DNA of 64,000 nt from Acidobacteriota bacterium (GTDB lineage: Bacteria > Acidobacteriota > Blastocatellia > Pyrinomonadales > Pyrinomonadaceae). How positions within the stretch are numbered: the stretch's first letter is position 1; every line of letters begins with the position of its first letter. The stretch is taken from the NCBI GenBank assembly GCA_029781855.1, contig JAKOVX010000007.1:1-64000 (forward strand), written 5' to 3'. A model generated the notes under the pieces. That model searched no databases. It was not told where the DNA came from and saw nothing but the letters and a program-made list of their open reading frames with translations. The position numbers and the translations under genes are program-made. Below are positions 27,600 through 38,032 of the stretch, piece by piece.

Positions 27600-30029
27600 C
27601 TATTCGATCGAAGCAGAAATGTCCGCCGCCGGGGCGTCCGGAGACCAGATCTGTGGAGTCGGCGAATCGATCGACGGTTTAGTTTCGTCCGGTTCGAGTG
27701 CGAACTTGAGAACCTCATCGATCATTTCGACCGGATGGATCGTCAGGTCGTCGCGAACCTCATCGGGAATATCGACCAGGTCCTTTTCATTCTCTTTCGA
27801 CAGGATGATGGTCTTCAGCCCAAATCGATGGGCCGCTAGCAGTTTTTCCTTTACGCCGCCGATCGGAAGCACCTTTCCTCGAAGCGTGATCTCGCCGGTC
27901 ATCGCCACGTCGTGGCGGGCAGCCTTTCCGGTCATAACAGAGACCATCGCTGTTGCGATCGTGATTCCGGCACTTGGGCCGTCTTTTGGAATTGCGCCCT
28001 CGGGAACGTGGATGTGCAGATCCTTTTCACGGAAGATCGCGGGATCGATGCCGAGCTCTTCTGCGCGATTCCTGATGCACGTGAGCGCGGCCTTTGCGGA
28101 TTCCTGCATTACCTCGCCGAGCTTTCCGGTAAGAGTTACCTCACCTTTTCCGTTCACTAGAGTCGCTTCGACCTGAAGGACATCTCCGCCCGCTTCGGTC
28201 CAGGCAAGGCCGTTGACGAGGCCGATCTCGCTCTTTCGGGCGATATCCTGTTTGCGGTAGCGAATCGTGCCGAGCAGTTCCTGTACCTTTTCAGCATCGA
28301 TAACAACGCGAAAATCTTCTTTGTCTACCGCCGCGACGTACTTACGCGCGACCTTTCTGAAGCAAGAACCTATCTCCCGCTCGAGATTACGGACGCCGGC
28401 CTCTCGCGTGTAGTGCCTGATCGTTTCGAGAATGCCGTCATCGGTAAACCTAACGCGATCCGCTCCGATCCCACTATTTTCGCATTGCTTCGGAATGAGA
28501 TGGCCTTTTGCGATCTCAAGCTTTTCACGCTCCGTGTATCCCGAAAGATGGAGCACCTCGAGCCTGTCCTGAAGCGCAGGTGGGATCGAATGCAGCACGT
28601 TAGCGGTCGCGATAAAGAAAACGTGCGAAAGATCGTAATCGACGTCCAAATAATGGTCACGGAACGTATTATTCTGTTCGGGATCGAGCACCTCAAGCAG
28701 TGCGGCACTCGGGTCGCCACGGTAATCGCGGCCAAGCTTATCCACTTCATCCAACAGGATGACAGGATTTATCGTTCCGGCACGCTTCATAAGCTGAACG
28801 ATCTGCCCAGGCAACGCTCCGATGTACGTCCGGCGGTGACCGCGGATCTCTGCTTCATCGTGAACGCCGCCCAGTGCAAGTCTGACGAACTTGCGGCCGG
28901 TCGCCTTCGCGATCGATTTACCAAGACTGGTTTTACCGACGCCGGGAGCTCCCACAAAGCAGAGGATCGTGCCCTTGGGGTTCTTGACCAACTGTCGAAC
29001 CGCCAGGAATTCCAAAATCCGTTCTTTGATCTTTTCAAGACCGTAATGGTCCTCATTCAGGGTCGTTTCAGCGATCGAAAGATCCTCGATCTCGTCCGAG
29101 CTTTCCTTCCACGGAACATTTATCAGCCAATCGAGATACGTTCGGGCGACGGTGCTCTCGGCCGACATTGGGGGCATAGCCTCCAGGCGTGAGAATTCCT
29201 GCATCGCCTTGTCCATCGCCTCTTCGCTCATGCCGGACTCTTCGATACGCTTTTTAAGATCGTCAAGCTCGGCCTTTTCGTCCTTTCGGCCGAGTTCCTT
29301 GTGAATGGCTTTGATCTGCTCGTTCAAATAGTATTCACGCTGATGCTTATCCATCTGCTTCTTGGTGCGAGCGTGGATATTCCGGTCGAGTTGACGCTTT
29401 TCGATCTCTGCTTCAAGCACGACGATCAGCTTCTGCAATCGCTCCTGCACTGAGATGGTCTCAAGCAATTGTTGTTTTTCGTCAACGCCAATTCGCAAAT
29501 GCGACGACATCGAGTCTGCGATCTGAGCGGCAGTTACACCGCGCAAGGACGCGTGAAGAGCGTCCGTGTAGGCGTCCGGTGAAACACGCAGAAACTGCTC
29601 GACCAGGCTATGGATCCGCTGCAGAAGCCCGTCCGTCCGGTAGCCGGATTCATCCGTCGAAACGATGCGTCGGACATGGGCGTAGAACATCCCGTCTGAT
29701 TCCTGCTCGATCCTTTCCGATCGCCCTCGCTCGCGGCCTTCGACGACGACCTTGATCTGCCCATTATCCTGTCGCTGAGCCTGGAGGATCCGGCCGATCG
29801 TTCCTACGGTGTAGATCTGGTCTGCATCCGGTTCGTCCACCGTGGCGTCATGCTGGGTTGCAAGGAAAATATTCCGTTCGCCGGTCATTGCCTGTTCGAG
29901 AGCTATCACCGAACTTGGCCGGCCGATCTTAAAGGCAACCTTCGTGAAAGGAAAAATAACAACATCTCTGATGGGAACCATCGGAAACCGTTCGATATCC
30001 GACGGCATTTGATCTGTAAATTCTTGCAT
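27600..30029 (-). CDS. lon: ATP-dependent protease Lon
   Basis: Cytoplasmic AAA+ serine protease of about 809 residues. The N-terminal substrate domain begins ERFPMVPIRDVVIFPF; the AAA+ module has Walker A GAPGVGKTSLGKSIA and PVILLDEVDKLG; the protease domain has the catalytic Ser in PKDGPSAGITIA and Lys in GGVKEKLLAAHR. A short proline/acid tail (PQIWSPDAPAADI) follows the protease domain and is not part of the common core. Start at 30029 is one of two close ATG codons (30029, 30008); the frame extends 13 codons further but into non-conserved residues. Confidence 0.95.
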   Translation of the reverse strand: MQEFTDQMPSDIERFPMVPIRDVVIFPFTKVAFKIGRPSSVIALEQAMTGERNIFLATQHDATVDEPDADQIYTVGTIGRILQAQRQDNGQIKVVVEGRERGRSERIEQESDGMFYAHVRRIVSTDESGYRTDGLLQRIHSLVEQFLRVSPDAYTDALHASLRGVTAAQIADSMSSHLRIGVDEKQQLLETISVQERLQKLIVVLEAEIEKRQLDRNIHARTKKQMDKHQREYYLNEQIKAIHKELGRKDEKAELDDLKKRIEESGMSEEAMDKAMQEFSRLEAMPPMSAESTVARTYLDWLINVPWKESSDEIEDLSIAETTLNEDHYGLEKIKERILEFLAVRQLVKNPKGTILCFVGAPGVGKTSLGKSIAKATGRKFVRLALGGVHDEAEIRGHRRTYIGALPGQIVQLMKRAGTINPVILLDEVDKLGRDYRGDPSAALLEVLDPEQNNTFRDHYLDVDYDLSHVFFIATANVLHSIPPALQDRLEVLHLSGYTEREKLEIAKGHLIPKQCENSGIGADRVRFTDDGILETIRHYTREAGVRNLEREIGSCFRKVARKYVAAVDKEDFRVVIDAEKVQELLGTIRYRKQDIARKSEIGLVNGLAWTEAGGDVLQVEATLVNGKGEVTLTGKLGEVMQESAKAALTCIRNRAEELGIDPAIFREKDLHIHVPEGAIPKDGPSAGITIATAMVSVMTGKAARHDVAMTGEITLRGKVLPIGGVKEKLLAAHRFGLKTIILSKENEKDLVDIPDEVRDDLTIHPVEMIDEVLKFALEPDETKPSIDSPTPQIWSPDAPAADISASIE

Positions 30030-30253
30030 ATCTGAAAAATTGGGCACTGGGCAAGTCGGCCAATTCAAAGGATTCTTAAGGGTTATCTACTATTTACGCA
30101 AAATCAACGTCCAAAAGCAATAGCCATTCGCCGCTGCTGCATTAAAATCGTCGCACCGTAACACCTCTTTCGGTATGCCATTATAAAGGTCGATTGCGTT
30201 GAGAATTTTAGATTTCCGTCACTAAATATCTTGGCATCAGCGAAATCAACCTG

Positions 30254-31468
30254 TCACTTGAGCTGCTGGCGAAATCTCCATGCACTCACACCGACCAGAA
30301 GTATGCAAAAACCCATTAGGGCCAACAGGTTAGGATAGAGGATCTCGATGCCGATCCCCTTCAACAAAATTCCGCGAGAAATTATCGAAAAGTGCCGGAC
30401 CGGATTGAGCATCGTCAGCGGCTGAAGCCACTTCGGCATCGCTTCAACTGGTGTCGTTGCTCCTGAAAGAAGCACAAGCGGCGGATTCACGAAAAAGCTC
30501 ACGAGTTGTGCCTGTTGCTGTGAATCGACGAATGTCGAGATCAGCGTTCCGATCCCTATTCCCGATAGTACGCAGAGCGAACCCGCGAAGACGAAGAGCA
30601 ACAGACTTCCGCGCACCGGCATATCGAAAACGAGTCGGGCAACGGTCAGCGTGAGGCCAATATCAGCCGTCAAAAGCAAGAATACGGGAGCTATCTTCGC
30701 CGTGATTATCTCACCCGCACCCGCCGGCGTCATCAGCAGCTGCTCGACCGTTCCGACCTCTTTCTCTCGGACCATTGACGCTGCGGCGACGATCGTGCCC
30801 TGCAGAACGAGCAATGCTCCGATAAGCCCGGTAACAATGAACCACGAATTCTCAAGGCCAGGATTGTATAGCAAAGCGACCCGCTGCGACACCGAAGGAT
30901 TGCTCGGGCGTACCTGCATCTGAACCGGCGGAACGGCGGCAGCCCTGGTTGAGTTCGACGTGTCGCTGTTCTGCGCCTGATCCGAAGCCGTTCGCCCTGA
31001 GCGGGTTCCGCTTTCCTTGAGTAGCCGCTGATTAAGCTGGGAAATAATTTGCGCGGCGTAACCGCTGGCAATCGTCGCTGTATTCGAATCAACCGCATCA
31101 ACGAGGAACTGGACCTCGGCCGTTTCTTCGGAAATTCGCTTTTTCGCAAAATCTGCGGGAATTATCAATGCCGCGTCGAGTTTACCGGCCCCCAGATCGC
31201 TGGTGATCGCTTGATCCGAAAGGTAATTTCGGTCGACCCTGAACGCCCGACTTTCGACCATCGCAGAGACCAGTTCCCTGCTTTGGCTTGTCATACTCTC
31301 GTCAAGGACGCCGAGCCTCAGGTTTGTCACGGTCGGATTAAGAGCGAAGCCGAATAAAACAACATTCACCGTAGGCGGAATGATCAGCATCACGATCAGC
31401 CGCCGATTGCGGCCGATCTGCCTGAGTTCCTTGATGAAAAGCGCCAACCAGCGCGATAGATCACCCAT
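30254..31468 (-). CDS. ABC-2 type permease (YhhJ/YbhR-like), second of the pair
   Basis: Inner-membrane exporter subunit of 404 residues. The start WLALFIKELRQIGRNRR and first helix (LIVMLIIPPTVNVVLFGFAL) are followed by a large periplasmic domain of about 190 residues, with a low-complexity SNSTRAAAVPPVQM stretch, and five C-terminal helices with the family motif VREKEVGTVEQLLMTP. Last gene of the adaptor-ATPase-permease-permease operon, five bases after its partner. It is likely to pair with the other permease under the double ATPase and export a hydrophobic compound; the substrate is not known. Confidence 0.88.
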   Translation of the reverse strand: MGDLSRWLALFIKELRQIGRNRRLIVMLIIPPTVNVVLFGFALNPTVTNLRLGVLDESMTSQSRELVSAMVESRAFRVDRNYLSDQAITSDLGAGKLDAALIIPADFAKKRISEETAEVQFLVDAVDSNTATIASGYAAQIISQLNQRLLKESGTRSGRTASDQAQNSDTSNSTRAAAVPPVQMQVRPSNPSVSQRVALLYNPGLENSWFIVTGLIGALLVLQGTIVAAASMVREKEVGTVEQLLMTPAGAGEIITAKIAPVFLLLTADIGLTLTVARLVFDMPVRGSLLLFVFAGSLCVLSGIGIGTLISTFVDSQQQAQLVSFFVNPPLVLLSGATTPVEAMPKWLQPLTMLNPVRHFSIISRGILLKGIGIEILYPNLLALMGFCILLVGVSAWRFRQQLK

Positions 31469-31473
31469 TTAGG

Positions 31474-32586
31474 TTATGCCTGCACTTGCATCTTGCGCAT
31501 CTTCGCCCAAGCGACTAAAAAAAAGAACGAACCGATCGCGGCCAAAATGAAAGGAAAGTACCAAACGCTCGCCCAGTTGCCGCCGCGAACCAAGGCATCC
31601 CGAACCACCACGATGTAATACCTGGCCGGAATGAAATTGGATATCCAGCGGATCGCCGACGGAATGTTCGAGATCGGAAAGATCGCCCCCGAAAGCAGGT
31701 ACGAAAGCAGGAATCCGACGATCTGCACCGCCTGGATCGCGGCGGCCTGATTCGGGATCGCAATTCCCACCATCGTGCCGAACGAAACGTTTGTAAAAAG
31801 ATAGATTACCGTACAAACAATGAACGGCGTCGGGTCACCGTGAATACTAAGCCCGAACATGAAATAGACCAGAAGCAGGCTTAGAAACCACTCCATTAGC
31901 GCGATCGCCATGTACGCTAGCAGTTTCCCTAAAATGTATTCGTACGCCGTAATACTTGAAACATAGACTTGAAGTATCGTCTTTTGCTCGCCCTCGCGGG
32001 ACATCGCAAGTGCGGCTAGCAGCGGAGGAAAAAGTGCGAGGCCGACCGCGAGCATACTCGGGGCAATGTACTTGTCCGACTGTCGTCCCGGGTTGAACCA
32101 CAATCTGACGTCGGCCTTGATCGGCAGCTGCAATTTGGCGTTCGGAGGCCTCAATGACGCTGAGAACGTCTGCGTAATCGCAGCGGTCGTACCGCGCATC
32201 ACGTTTGCGGTATTGGCATCGCTCGCGTCGATCAGGATCTGAACCTGAGCGACATTTCCCCGCTGGATATCTCGTTCAAAATGTTCGGGAATGATGATGG
32301 CGGCACGTGCCCTGTTCGACAAAAGTGACTGCTCGGGCTGTTCGTCGTTCGGCATTTCGACTATGCGATACGTTAGGGATGAGCGAAACGCATCAATGTA
32401 CGCCCGCGATGCCGGCGATTTATCGAGATCCTGAACGACGATCGGGAGGTCGGTCACAGTCAACGATATCGCCGTACCCATCAATGCCAAGAGCAACAAA
32501 GGAAGAAGCAACGCAAGCGTCAGCGTCAACCGGTCACGCCAAACCTGCGTTATCTCTTTCCTTGCCTGGGCGATAATGCGTTTCAT
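31474..32586 (-). CDS. ABC-2 type permease (YhhJ/YbhS-like), first of the pair
   Basis: Homologous half of the exporter, 370 residues, with the same plan: IIAQARKEITQVWRDRL amphipathic start, a membrane helix (LLLPLLLLALMGTAI), a periplasmic domain to about residue 165, then five helices with SREGEQKTILQVYVSS as the conserved loop and NIPSAIRWISNFIPARYYI near the end. It starts one base after the ATPase stop codon, showing translational coupling. Periplasmic parts of both permeases probably dock to the HlyD-type adaptor. Confidence 0.88.
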   Translation of the reverse strand: MKRIIAQARKEITQVWRDRLTLTLALLLPLLLLALMGTAISLTVTDLPIVVQDLDKSPASRAYIDAFRSSLTYRIVEMPNDEQPEQSLLSNRARAAIIIPEHFERDIQRGNVAQVQILIDASDANTANVMRGTTAAITQTFSASLRPPNAKLQLPIKADVRLWFNPGRQSDKYIAPSMLAVGLALFPPLLAALAMSREGEQKTILQVYVSSITAYEYILGKLLAYMAIALMEWFLSLLLVYFMFGLSIHGDPTPFIVCTVIYLFTNVSFGTMVGIAIPNQAAAIQAVQIVGFLLSYLLSGAIFPISNIPSAIRWISNFIPARYYIVVVRDALVRGGNWASVWYFPFILAAIGSFFFLVAWAKMRKMQVQA

Positions 32587-32587
32587 T

Positions 32588-34555
32588 TCACGTTGTTCCG
32601 TTGTTGTTCATTTCCCGTTGTTTCTCAATGATCGAAATAAAAACATCTTCCAGCGAAAACTCCTCTTCACCCGCCCGCTCAACCGCGATTCCACCTTCCT
32701 TTAGTCGGCGGGAGATATCGGATATCGCGGCATCCACGCCATCGTCAGTCACGACGTGCAGCCGATCGCCGAAGAGCGATATCCGCCACGGGTCCATCTC
32801 GGTTTTCAGCAAATTCGACGCCTGCTGCGGTTTGTCGGTTACAAGTTCGATCAAATGGCCGGTCTGCCGAGCCTTGATACCTGTCGGCGTGCCCTCGGCG
32901 ACGACGCGGCCGTCAGCCATAAAACCGAGATTGTTGCACTGTTCGGCTTCCTCTAGATAATGTGTCGTGACCAGGATCGCGACCTTGCGGTCGGCGAGTT
33001 CGTTGATCATTTTCCAGAAAGAGCGGCGTGCCAGCGGATCTACGCCGGAAGTGGGCTCGTCGAGAAAGAGTACGGACGGTTCGTGCATTATCGCGGCACC
33101 GAATGCGACCCGCTGTTTCCATCCACCGGGAAGTTCACCGGTCATCATTCGCCCTCGGCCTTCTAAACCCGAGAACTCGTAGACCCAGCGCTTCTTGGCC
33201 TCGCGATCCTCGCGCGGAACTCCATAAACGCCGGCAAAGAAATCAAGATTTTCCTCGATCGTCAGGTCATCGTACAGCGAGAATTTTTGCGACATGTACC
33301 CGACCCGCCGCCTGACGTCCTGCGAACGGGCACCGCCTCGTTCGCCTGCCAATTCGACGATGCCCGAAGTCGGGTCCATCAGCCCGCAGAGCATCTTGAT
33401 CGTCGTCGTCTTTCCCGCTCCGTTCGCACCCAAAAGGCCGTAGATCTCGCCATACTTGATGCTGAGGTTAATATTGTTTATGGCAACGAAATCGCCGAAG
33501 ACCTTATTCACGTTTTCGGCTCCGATAGCGACGGCGTCCGGCGGGCGTTCCTGAAATTCACGCCGTTGGGGAAATGGCGGCGCCTCAAGATCGCCTTCGA
33601 GTTCCCGGAGTTCAGCGACAAAACTATTCTCAAGAGTTGGCTCGACCAGACGAATGTCCGAAATCGCTATATTCGACTCGCCCAATAGTCTCTTAACGTC
33701 CCTTTCGCTCTGTGCCGGATCAGCCACCATTAGATCAAGGCGGTCGCCGAAACGCTGAAGGTCGGTGATCCCGGGCGTGCCATGCAAGACCGTTTCGGTC
33801 TCGCCCAGATCCGAAGTTCGAAGCTCCAACCGCTTTAGTCCCAAGCTCGTGCGAAGCGACTTTGGCGTCCCGGTCCGGACGATCTTGCCATCGAACATAA
33901 GCCCAATGCGCGAACAACGCTCAGCCTCGTCGAGATACGGCGTCGCGACGACCATCGTCATTCCGCGGCTCGAAAGTTCGGCAAGCGTGTCCCAAAATTC
34001 GCGTCGGGACACCGGATCGACACCGGTTGTCGGTTCGTCCAGCAGTAAGACTTTCGGTTCGGCGATCAAAGCGCAAGCCAGGGCAAGTTTTTGCTTCATC
34101 CCGCCGCTGAGTCGCCCGGCGAGCCGATCTGTAAATCGCTCCATGTTGAACAGTTCGAGGTAATGCATCCCCCGCTGTTCGATCTCAGAGCGCGTCAGCA
34201 GCCTCAGTTCCCCGACGTAGCGAAGATTTTCCGCTACAGTAAGGTCGGGGTAAAGGCTAAATGTCTGCGTCAAATATCCGACGAAGGTGCGTGCGTCGCG
34301 CGGTTTTTCATCGAATATCGAAATTTCACCGCCGGTCTCCGCCATGACACCGCTGAGGATCTGAAAAACCGTCGTCTTTCCCGCTCCATCGGGTCCGATC
34401 AGACCGAAGATCTCACCCCGGTCCACGCGCAGATCGACCCCTTTTACGGCCTCGAAGTCCCCGTAACTCTTGCGAAGCCCGTTTACCCGTATCGCAGATC
34501 CGCCAACCGACGATAGATCCTTTTCCATCTCGCTGGCGACTTGGGCGGTTGTCAT
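32588..34555 (-). CDS. ABC exporter ATPase with two fused nucleotide-binding domains
   Basis: A 655-residue protein holding two complete ATPase domains, as in the YbhF/RbbA type. Domain 1: Walker A GPDGAGKTTVF, signature LSGGMKQKLALA, Walker B LLLDEPTTGVD. Domain 2 (from about residue 330): GANGAGKTTTI, a variant signature LPGGWKQRVAFG in place of LSGGQ, and LFLDEPTSGVD. One chain can thus serve the two permeases downstream. It begins three bases after the adaptor's stop. The changed signature in domain 2 is common in this type and need not mean loss of activity. Confidence 0.92.
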   Translation of the reverse strand: MTTAQVASEMEKDLSSVGGSAIRVNGLRKSYGDFEAVKGVDLRVDRGEIFGLIGPDGAGKTTVFQILSGVMAETGGEISIFDEKPRDARTFVGYLTQTFSLYPDLTVAENLRYVGELRLLTRSEIEQRGMHYLELFNMERFTDRLAGRLSGGMKQKLALACALIAEPKVLLLDEPTTGVDPVSRREFWDTLAELSSRGMTMVVATPYLDEAERCSRIGLMFDGKIVRTGTPKSLRTSLGLKRLELRTSDLGETETVLHGTPGITDLQRFGDRLDLMVADPAQSERDVKRLLGESNIAISDIRLVEPTLENSFVAELRELEGDLEAPPFPQRREFQERPPDAVAIGAENVNKVFGDFVAINNINLSIKYGEIYGLLGANGAGKTTTIKMLCGLMDPTSGIVELAGERGGARSQDVRRRVGYMSQKFSLYDDLTIEENLDFFAGVYGVPREDREAKKRWVYEFSGLEGRGRMMTGELPGGWKQRVAFGAAIMHEPSVLFLDEPTSGVDPLARRSFWKMINELADRKVAILVTTHYLEEAEQCNNLGFMADGRVVAEGTPTGIKARQTGHLIELVTDKPQQASNLLKTEMDPWRISLFGDRLHVVTDDGVDAAISDISRRLKEGGIAVERAGEEEFSLEDVFISIIEKQREMNNNGTT

Positions 34556-34558
34556 ATG

Positions 34559-35788
34559 CTAATTTGACTGGGCTTTTGTGGTTGAGGTTTCGCCACCCGT
34601 CAGTATCGTGCCGTCCGCCGGCATTCCGGGTTTTGCAAAGCCCTGCGGGTCCTTGAGCATCAGTTTCACTCCGACAACCTGTTTTACACGGTCATCCTTG
34701 AAGTAAGTGTTTTCCGGCGTGAAGGTGGCCTCCGGGTCGACGCGGGAAACGACCGCCTCAAGCGGCTGAGTCGGATTCGAATCCAGGTAAACACGCGCAG
34801 CCTGGCCGAGCTTTACTCGGCCGATGTCGGCCTCCGTCACATATGCTCGCAGGTAGATCTCTTTCGGGTTGATCAAGGTGATAATTGTCGCACCGACGGC
34901 TATGATCTCGCCCGGCTCGACCGACCGTGTTGACACGGTTCCCTCGAAAGGTGCCGTGATCTGCAGATCGGCGCGATTTGCCTGTGCCTCCCGTAGCTGT
35001 GCCTGCGCCCGGTCGGCGTCCGCCCGGGCAGATTCGATATCCGTATTTGCCTGATCGATCTGGTTACGTATCGCTGAGGATTGAGAAGAACGGATACGGG
35101 GATTTGCAAGCGTTGCCCGCACGGCTGTGAGAGCTCCTCGGGCCGAATCGACCTGTTTTCGCTGGGCTCTGACGATCTCCAACTGCGAATTATACGTTGT
35201 CGCTGCCTGTCGCATCTGCCGTTCGGAGACGTCGCCGCTGGCAAACAGACGGTCGAACTTTTCTTTATCGTATTCGGCTTGCTTTAGGTTAGCCTGGGCC
35301 TGTGCAAGCTGTGCTTCCGCCTGCGAAAGCTGAGCTTCGGCTTGCTTGACCCTACCCTGAGCATCCAGCCGGGATTGGTCAACGCCAAGCTGGGACTGAT
35401 CGAGTTGGTCTTGAAGCACCGCAATTTGCTGCTGTGCCCGCTTGATACGGATGTCGGCCTGGCTTGCCGCCGCCTGGGCGGCGTCTTCGCGCGCCTTGAT
35501 CTGATCGTCATCTAGCACGGCGATCACCTGGCCTGCGGTAACGTGATCTCCTTCGCGGACAGTGACTTCGCGTATCCTTCCCGCAGCCTTCGACGCAACC
35601 GCCGAATCGTCTGTCTCGATACGGCCGGATACGGATATCTGATCCAGGGCAGCCGCCGGTCTTCTCAAGACGAAATACCAGGTACCCAAGGCTGCAAGCG
35701 CAAGGATCAATATCAGAAGGATGACAAAGGGACGTTTGGAGCGTCTTGGCCTGATCCCGTCTTTCTTTGGACCATCAGTTCCAGTCAT
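34559..35788 (-). CDS. HlyD-family periplasmic adaptor of an ABC exporter
   Basis: Membrane fusion protein of 409 residues. A basic N-terminus and one membrane anchor (PFVILLILILALAALGTWYF) lead to the lipoyl half (SKAAGRIREVTVREGDHV), a long Ala/Gln-rich coiled-coil hairpin of about 170 residues (for example AEAQLSQAEAQLAQ), the second lipoyl half (ITAPFEGTVSTRSVEPGE) and the beta-barrel (YLRAYVTEADIGRVKLG). First gene of the four-gene efflux operon. An outer-membrane TolC-type partner is not encoded nearby. Confidence 0.9.
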   Translation of the reverse strand: MTGTDGPKKDGIRPRRSKRPFVILLILILALAALGTWYFVLRRPAAALDQISVSGRIETDDSAVASKAAGRIREVTVREGDHVTAGQVIAVLDDDQIKAREDAAQAAASQADIRIKRAQQQIAVLQDQLDQSQLGVDQSRLDAQGRVKQAEAQLSQAEAQLAQAQANLKQAEYDKEKFDRLFASGDVSERQMRQAATTYNSQLEIVRAQRKQVDSARGALTAVRATLANPRIRSSQSSAIRNQIDQANTDIESARADADRAQAQLREAQANRADLQITAPFEGTVSTRSVEPGEIIAVGATIITLINPKEIYLRAYVTEADIGRVKLGQAARVYLDSNPTQPLEAVVSRVDPEATFTPENTYFKDDRVKQVVGVKLMLKDPQGFAKPGMPADGTILTGGETSTTKAQSN

Positions 35789-35872
35789 AAGATCAAAGAT
35801 TCTTTCACTTTTACAGGGGCTCGGTGTCTGAGATTGAAGTCTAATTCACTTTCGTTTCAGTATCAATTCGCA

Positions 35873-35905
35873 CAAAAAAAGCGAATAAGGCCCGCCCTCA
35901 TTCGC
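35873..35905 (-). terminator. Intrinsic terminator of the tig-clpP-clpX run
   Basis: On the minus strand GCGAATGAGG, a 5-nt loop and CCTTATTCGC form a ten-pair stem (one G-T), followed directly by a run of seven T. It lies 38 bases after the clpX stop. Confidence 0.88.
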
Positions 35906-35942
35906 CGTTACCGATACTTATTAATTCCTGCGATGTGGCTCG

Positions 35943-37187
35943 TTAGGCGGCCTCTTCGTTTCGCGTCATGACCTCGAATACCGGCACCTTGCGTTCGATC
36001 ATTTCTTTCGTGATCACGAGGTCCTTCACCGACTTTTCCGTCGGCAGATGAAACATCGATTCGAGAAGTATCTCCTCGAGGATCATCATCAATCCGCGGG
36101 CTCCGACCTTACGCTTATGGGCTTCGTGAGCGACCGCCTGTAGGGCACCGTCCGTGAACTTCAGTCCGATGTTGTCGAACTCGAACTTTCGCTGATACTG
36201 CTTTATCAAAGCGTTCTTTGGCTCGGTCAATATCTGGATCAGAGCTTTTTCGTCGAGTTCGGTAAGCGTCCCGATCACGGGCAGACGGCCGACAAACTCG
36301 GGTATGAGCCCGTAATGGATAAGGTCCTCGGGTTCAAGTTTGTTTATCGAATCGTTGTGCCGCTGCTTGTTCGTCTTGATATCCGCCTGGAAACCCAGCG
36401 ATTTATTTCGAAACCGCTTCTCAACGACCTTCTCAAGGCCGATGAATGCCCCGCCACAAATGAACAAAATGTTCGTCGTATCGAGCTGCTGGAAATCCTG
36501 CTGTGGGTGCTTGCGTCCGCCGCCGGTCGGGATATTTGCTGTTGTTCCCTCGAGTATCTTTAGCAGGGCCTGCTGAACGCCCTCGCCGGAAACGTCGCGG
36601 GTGATCGACGGATTGTCATCCTTACGGCAGATCTTGTCGATCTCGTCGATATAAATGATCCCATGCTGCGCCTTTTCGATATCACCGCCTGCCGACTGCA
36701 GCAGTCTGAGGAGAATATTTTCAACGTCCTCGCCGACGTATCCGGCCTCGGTAAGGCTCGTCGCGTCAACGATGCAGAATGGAACACTCAAAACCCGGGC
36801 GAGCGTCTGGGCCAGCAAGGTTTTTCCTGTACCGGTCGGGCCGATCAGCAAAATGTTCGATTTTTGGAGCTCGATATCGCTCCTGCGTTTTGCAAGTTCG
36901 AGCCGCTTGTAGTGCTGATAAACGGCGACTGAAAGCCGCTTCTTCGACTCGTCCTGACCAATGACGTATTCGTCCAGAAAAGCCTTTATTTCCTGAGGCT
37001 TAGGGAGATTTGTCCGAACCGCGGTTGTTGCCGACTGCTCGTCATCGTTGATGATCTCATTACAGATGCCGATGCACTCGTTGCAAATGTAAACGCCGGG
37101 TCCGGCGATCAATTTACGGACATCATTCTGTGATTTACCACAGAATGAACACGTCAAAAGCTCTTCGGGTCGGCGAAATTGGCTCAT
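35943..37187 (-). CDS. clpX: ClpX, ATPase subunit of the ClpXP protease
   Basis: AAA+ unfoldase of 414 residues that feeds tagged proteins to ClpP. The N-terminal zinc domain has four Cys (CSFCGKS and [10 protein letters not shown]); Walker A is [12 protein letters not shown], the pore loop GYVGEDVE, Walker [10 protein letters not shown], and the sensor-type [15 protein letters not shown] region follows. Length and order agree with the family. It lies 65 bp after clpP, in the classical order tig, clpP, clpX, and is followed by a strong terminator. Confidence 0.96.
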   Translation of the reverse strand: MSQFRRPEELLTCSFCGKSQNDVRKLIAGPGVYICNECIGICNEIINDDEQSATTAVRTNLPKPQEIKAFLDEYVIGQDESKKRLSVAVYQHYKRLELAKRRSDIELQKSNILLIGPTGTGKTLLAQTLARVLSVPFCIVDATSLTEAGYVGEDVENILLRLLQSAGGDIEKAQHGIIYIDEIDKICRKDDNPSITRDVSGEGVQQALLKILEGTTANIPTGGGRKHPQQDFQQLDTTNILFICGGAFIGLEKVVEKRFRNKSLGFQADIKTNKQRHNDSINKLEPEDLIHYGLIPEFVGRLPVIGTLTELDEKALIQILTEPKNALIKQYQRKFEFDNIGLKFTDGALQAVAHEAHKRKVGARGLMMILEEILLESMFHLPTEKSVKDLVITKEMIERKVPVFEVMTRNEEAA

Positions 37188-37252
37188 AAAATCGGTTTGT
37201 GGAGAACAGTGAGACCAAAACTATCAAATCGCGGATCCGCTCCGCTCACGGC

Positions 37253-37840
37253 CTACTTCTCCCGGTGCTCGATCACTTCGTCTATCAAGCCGTATTCCTT
37301 TGCCTGTATGGGTGTCAGGATGCGGTCGCGTTCGACGTCTATCTCGACCTGCTCGAACGACTGACCCGAGTGCCTCGCAATAATTGTCGAAGTCAGAGTA
37401 CGCATTCGAATTATCTCTTCAGCCATCAACCTAACGTCGGTTGCCTGTCCAGATGCTCCACCGGACGGCTGATGGATCAGAACACGTGCATTCGGCAGCG
37501 AAAATCGCTTTCCGGCGGCTCCGGCACAAAGCAGAAGTGCACCCATTGAAGCACATTGACCGACACAGATCGTCGTCACGTCGTTTTTGATGAACTGCAT
37601 CGTGTCATAGATGGCCATTCCCGCCGTGATCGAACCGCCCGGGCTGTTAATGTACAGATTAATGTCACGCTCAGGGTCCTCGGCCTCGAGGAACAGCAAC
37701 TGGGCCACGATCAAATTAGCTATCTGATCGTCGATCGGCGTACCGATGAAAATAATACTGTCCTTCAAAAGGCGGGAATATATGTCGAACGCGCGCTCGC
37801 CCCGCGAAGTTTGTTCGACCACCATTGGTACTAATGCCAT
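37253..37840 (-). CDS. clpP: ClpP proteolytic subunit
   Basis: Serine peptidase of 195 residues forming the tetradecameric chamber of ClpXP. The catalytic triad is intact: Ser in [11 protein letters not shown] (near residue 98), His in [11 protein letters not shown] and Asp in the C-terminal region [12 protein letters not shown] or just before it. The [17 protein letters not shown] and YINSPGGSI blocks are standard. It follows tig by about 190 bp, a gap that may hold an extra promoter. Confidence 0.96.
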   Translation of the reverse strand: MALVPMVVEQTSRGERAFDIYSRLLKDSIIFIGTPIDDQIANLIVAQLLFLEAEDPERDINLYINSPGGSITAGMAIYDTMQFIKNDVTTICVGQCASMGALLLCAGAAGKRFSLPNARVLIHQPSGGASGQATDVRLMAEEIIRMRTLTSTIIARHSGQSFEQVEIDVERDRILTPIQAKEYGLIDEVIEHREK

Positions 37841-38032
37841 ATCTTTTCTCTCTTATCTAAAACAACAAAACCAAATGAACAACTTGAACTATTTACAGAT
37901 AAAGTGTTGATTATACAGCGATTGGTTAGCCCGACTGCCGATTTTACAACTTTCTCGGAAAAAATCAAGCGGAAAATCCCCTGATGATTTTCGGGAACTT
38001 CCGTTTGCTAACGAAACCGTATCAATCATTCC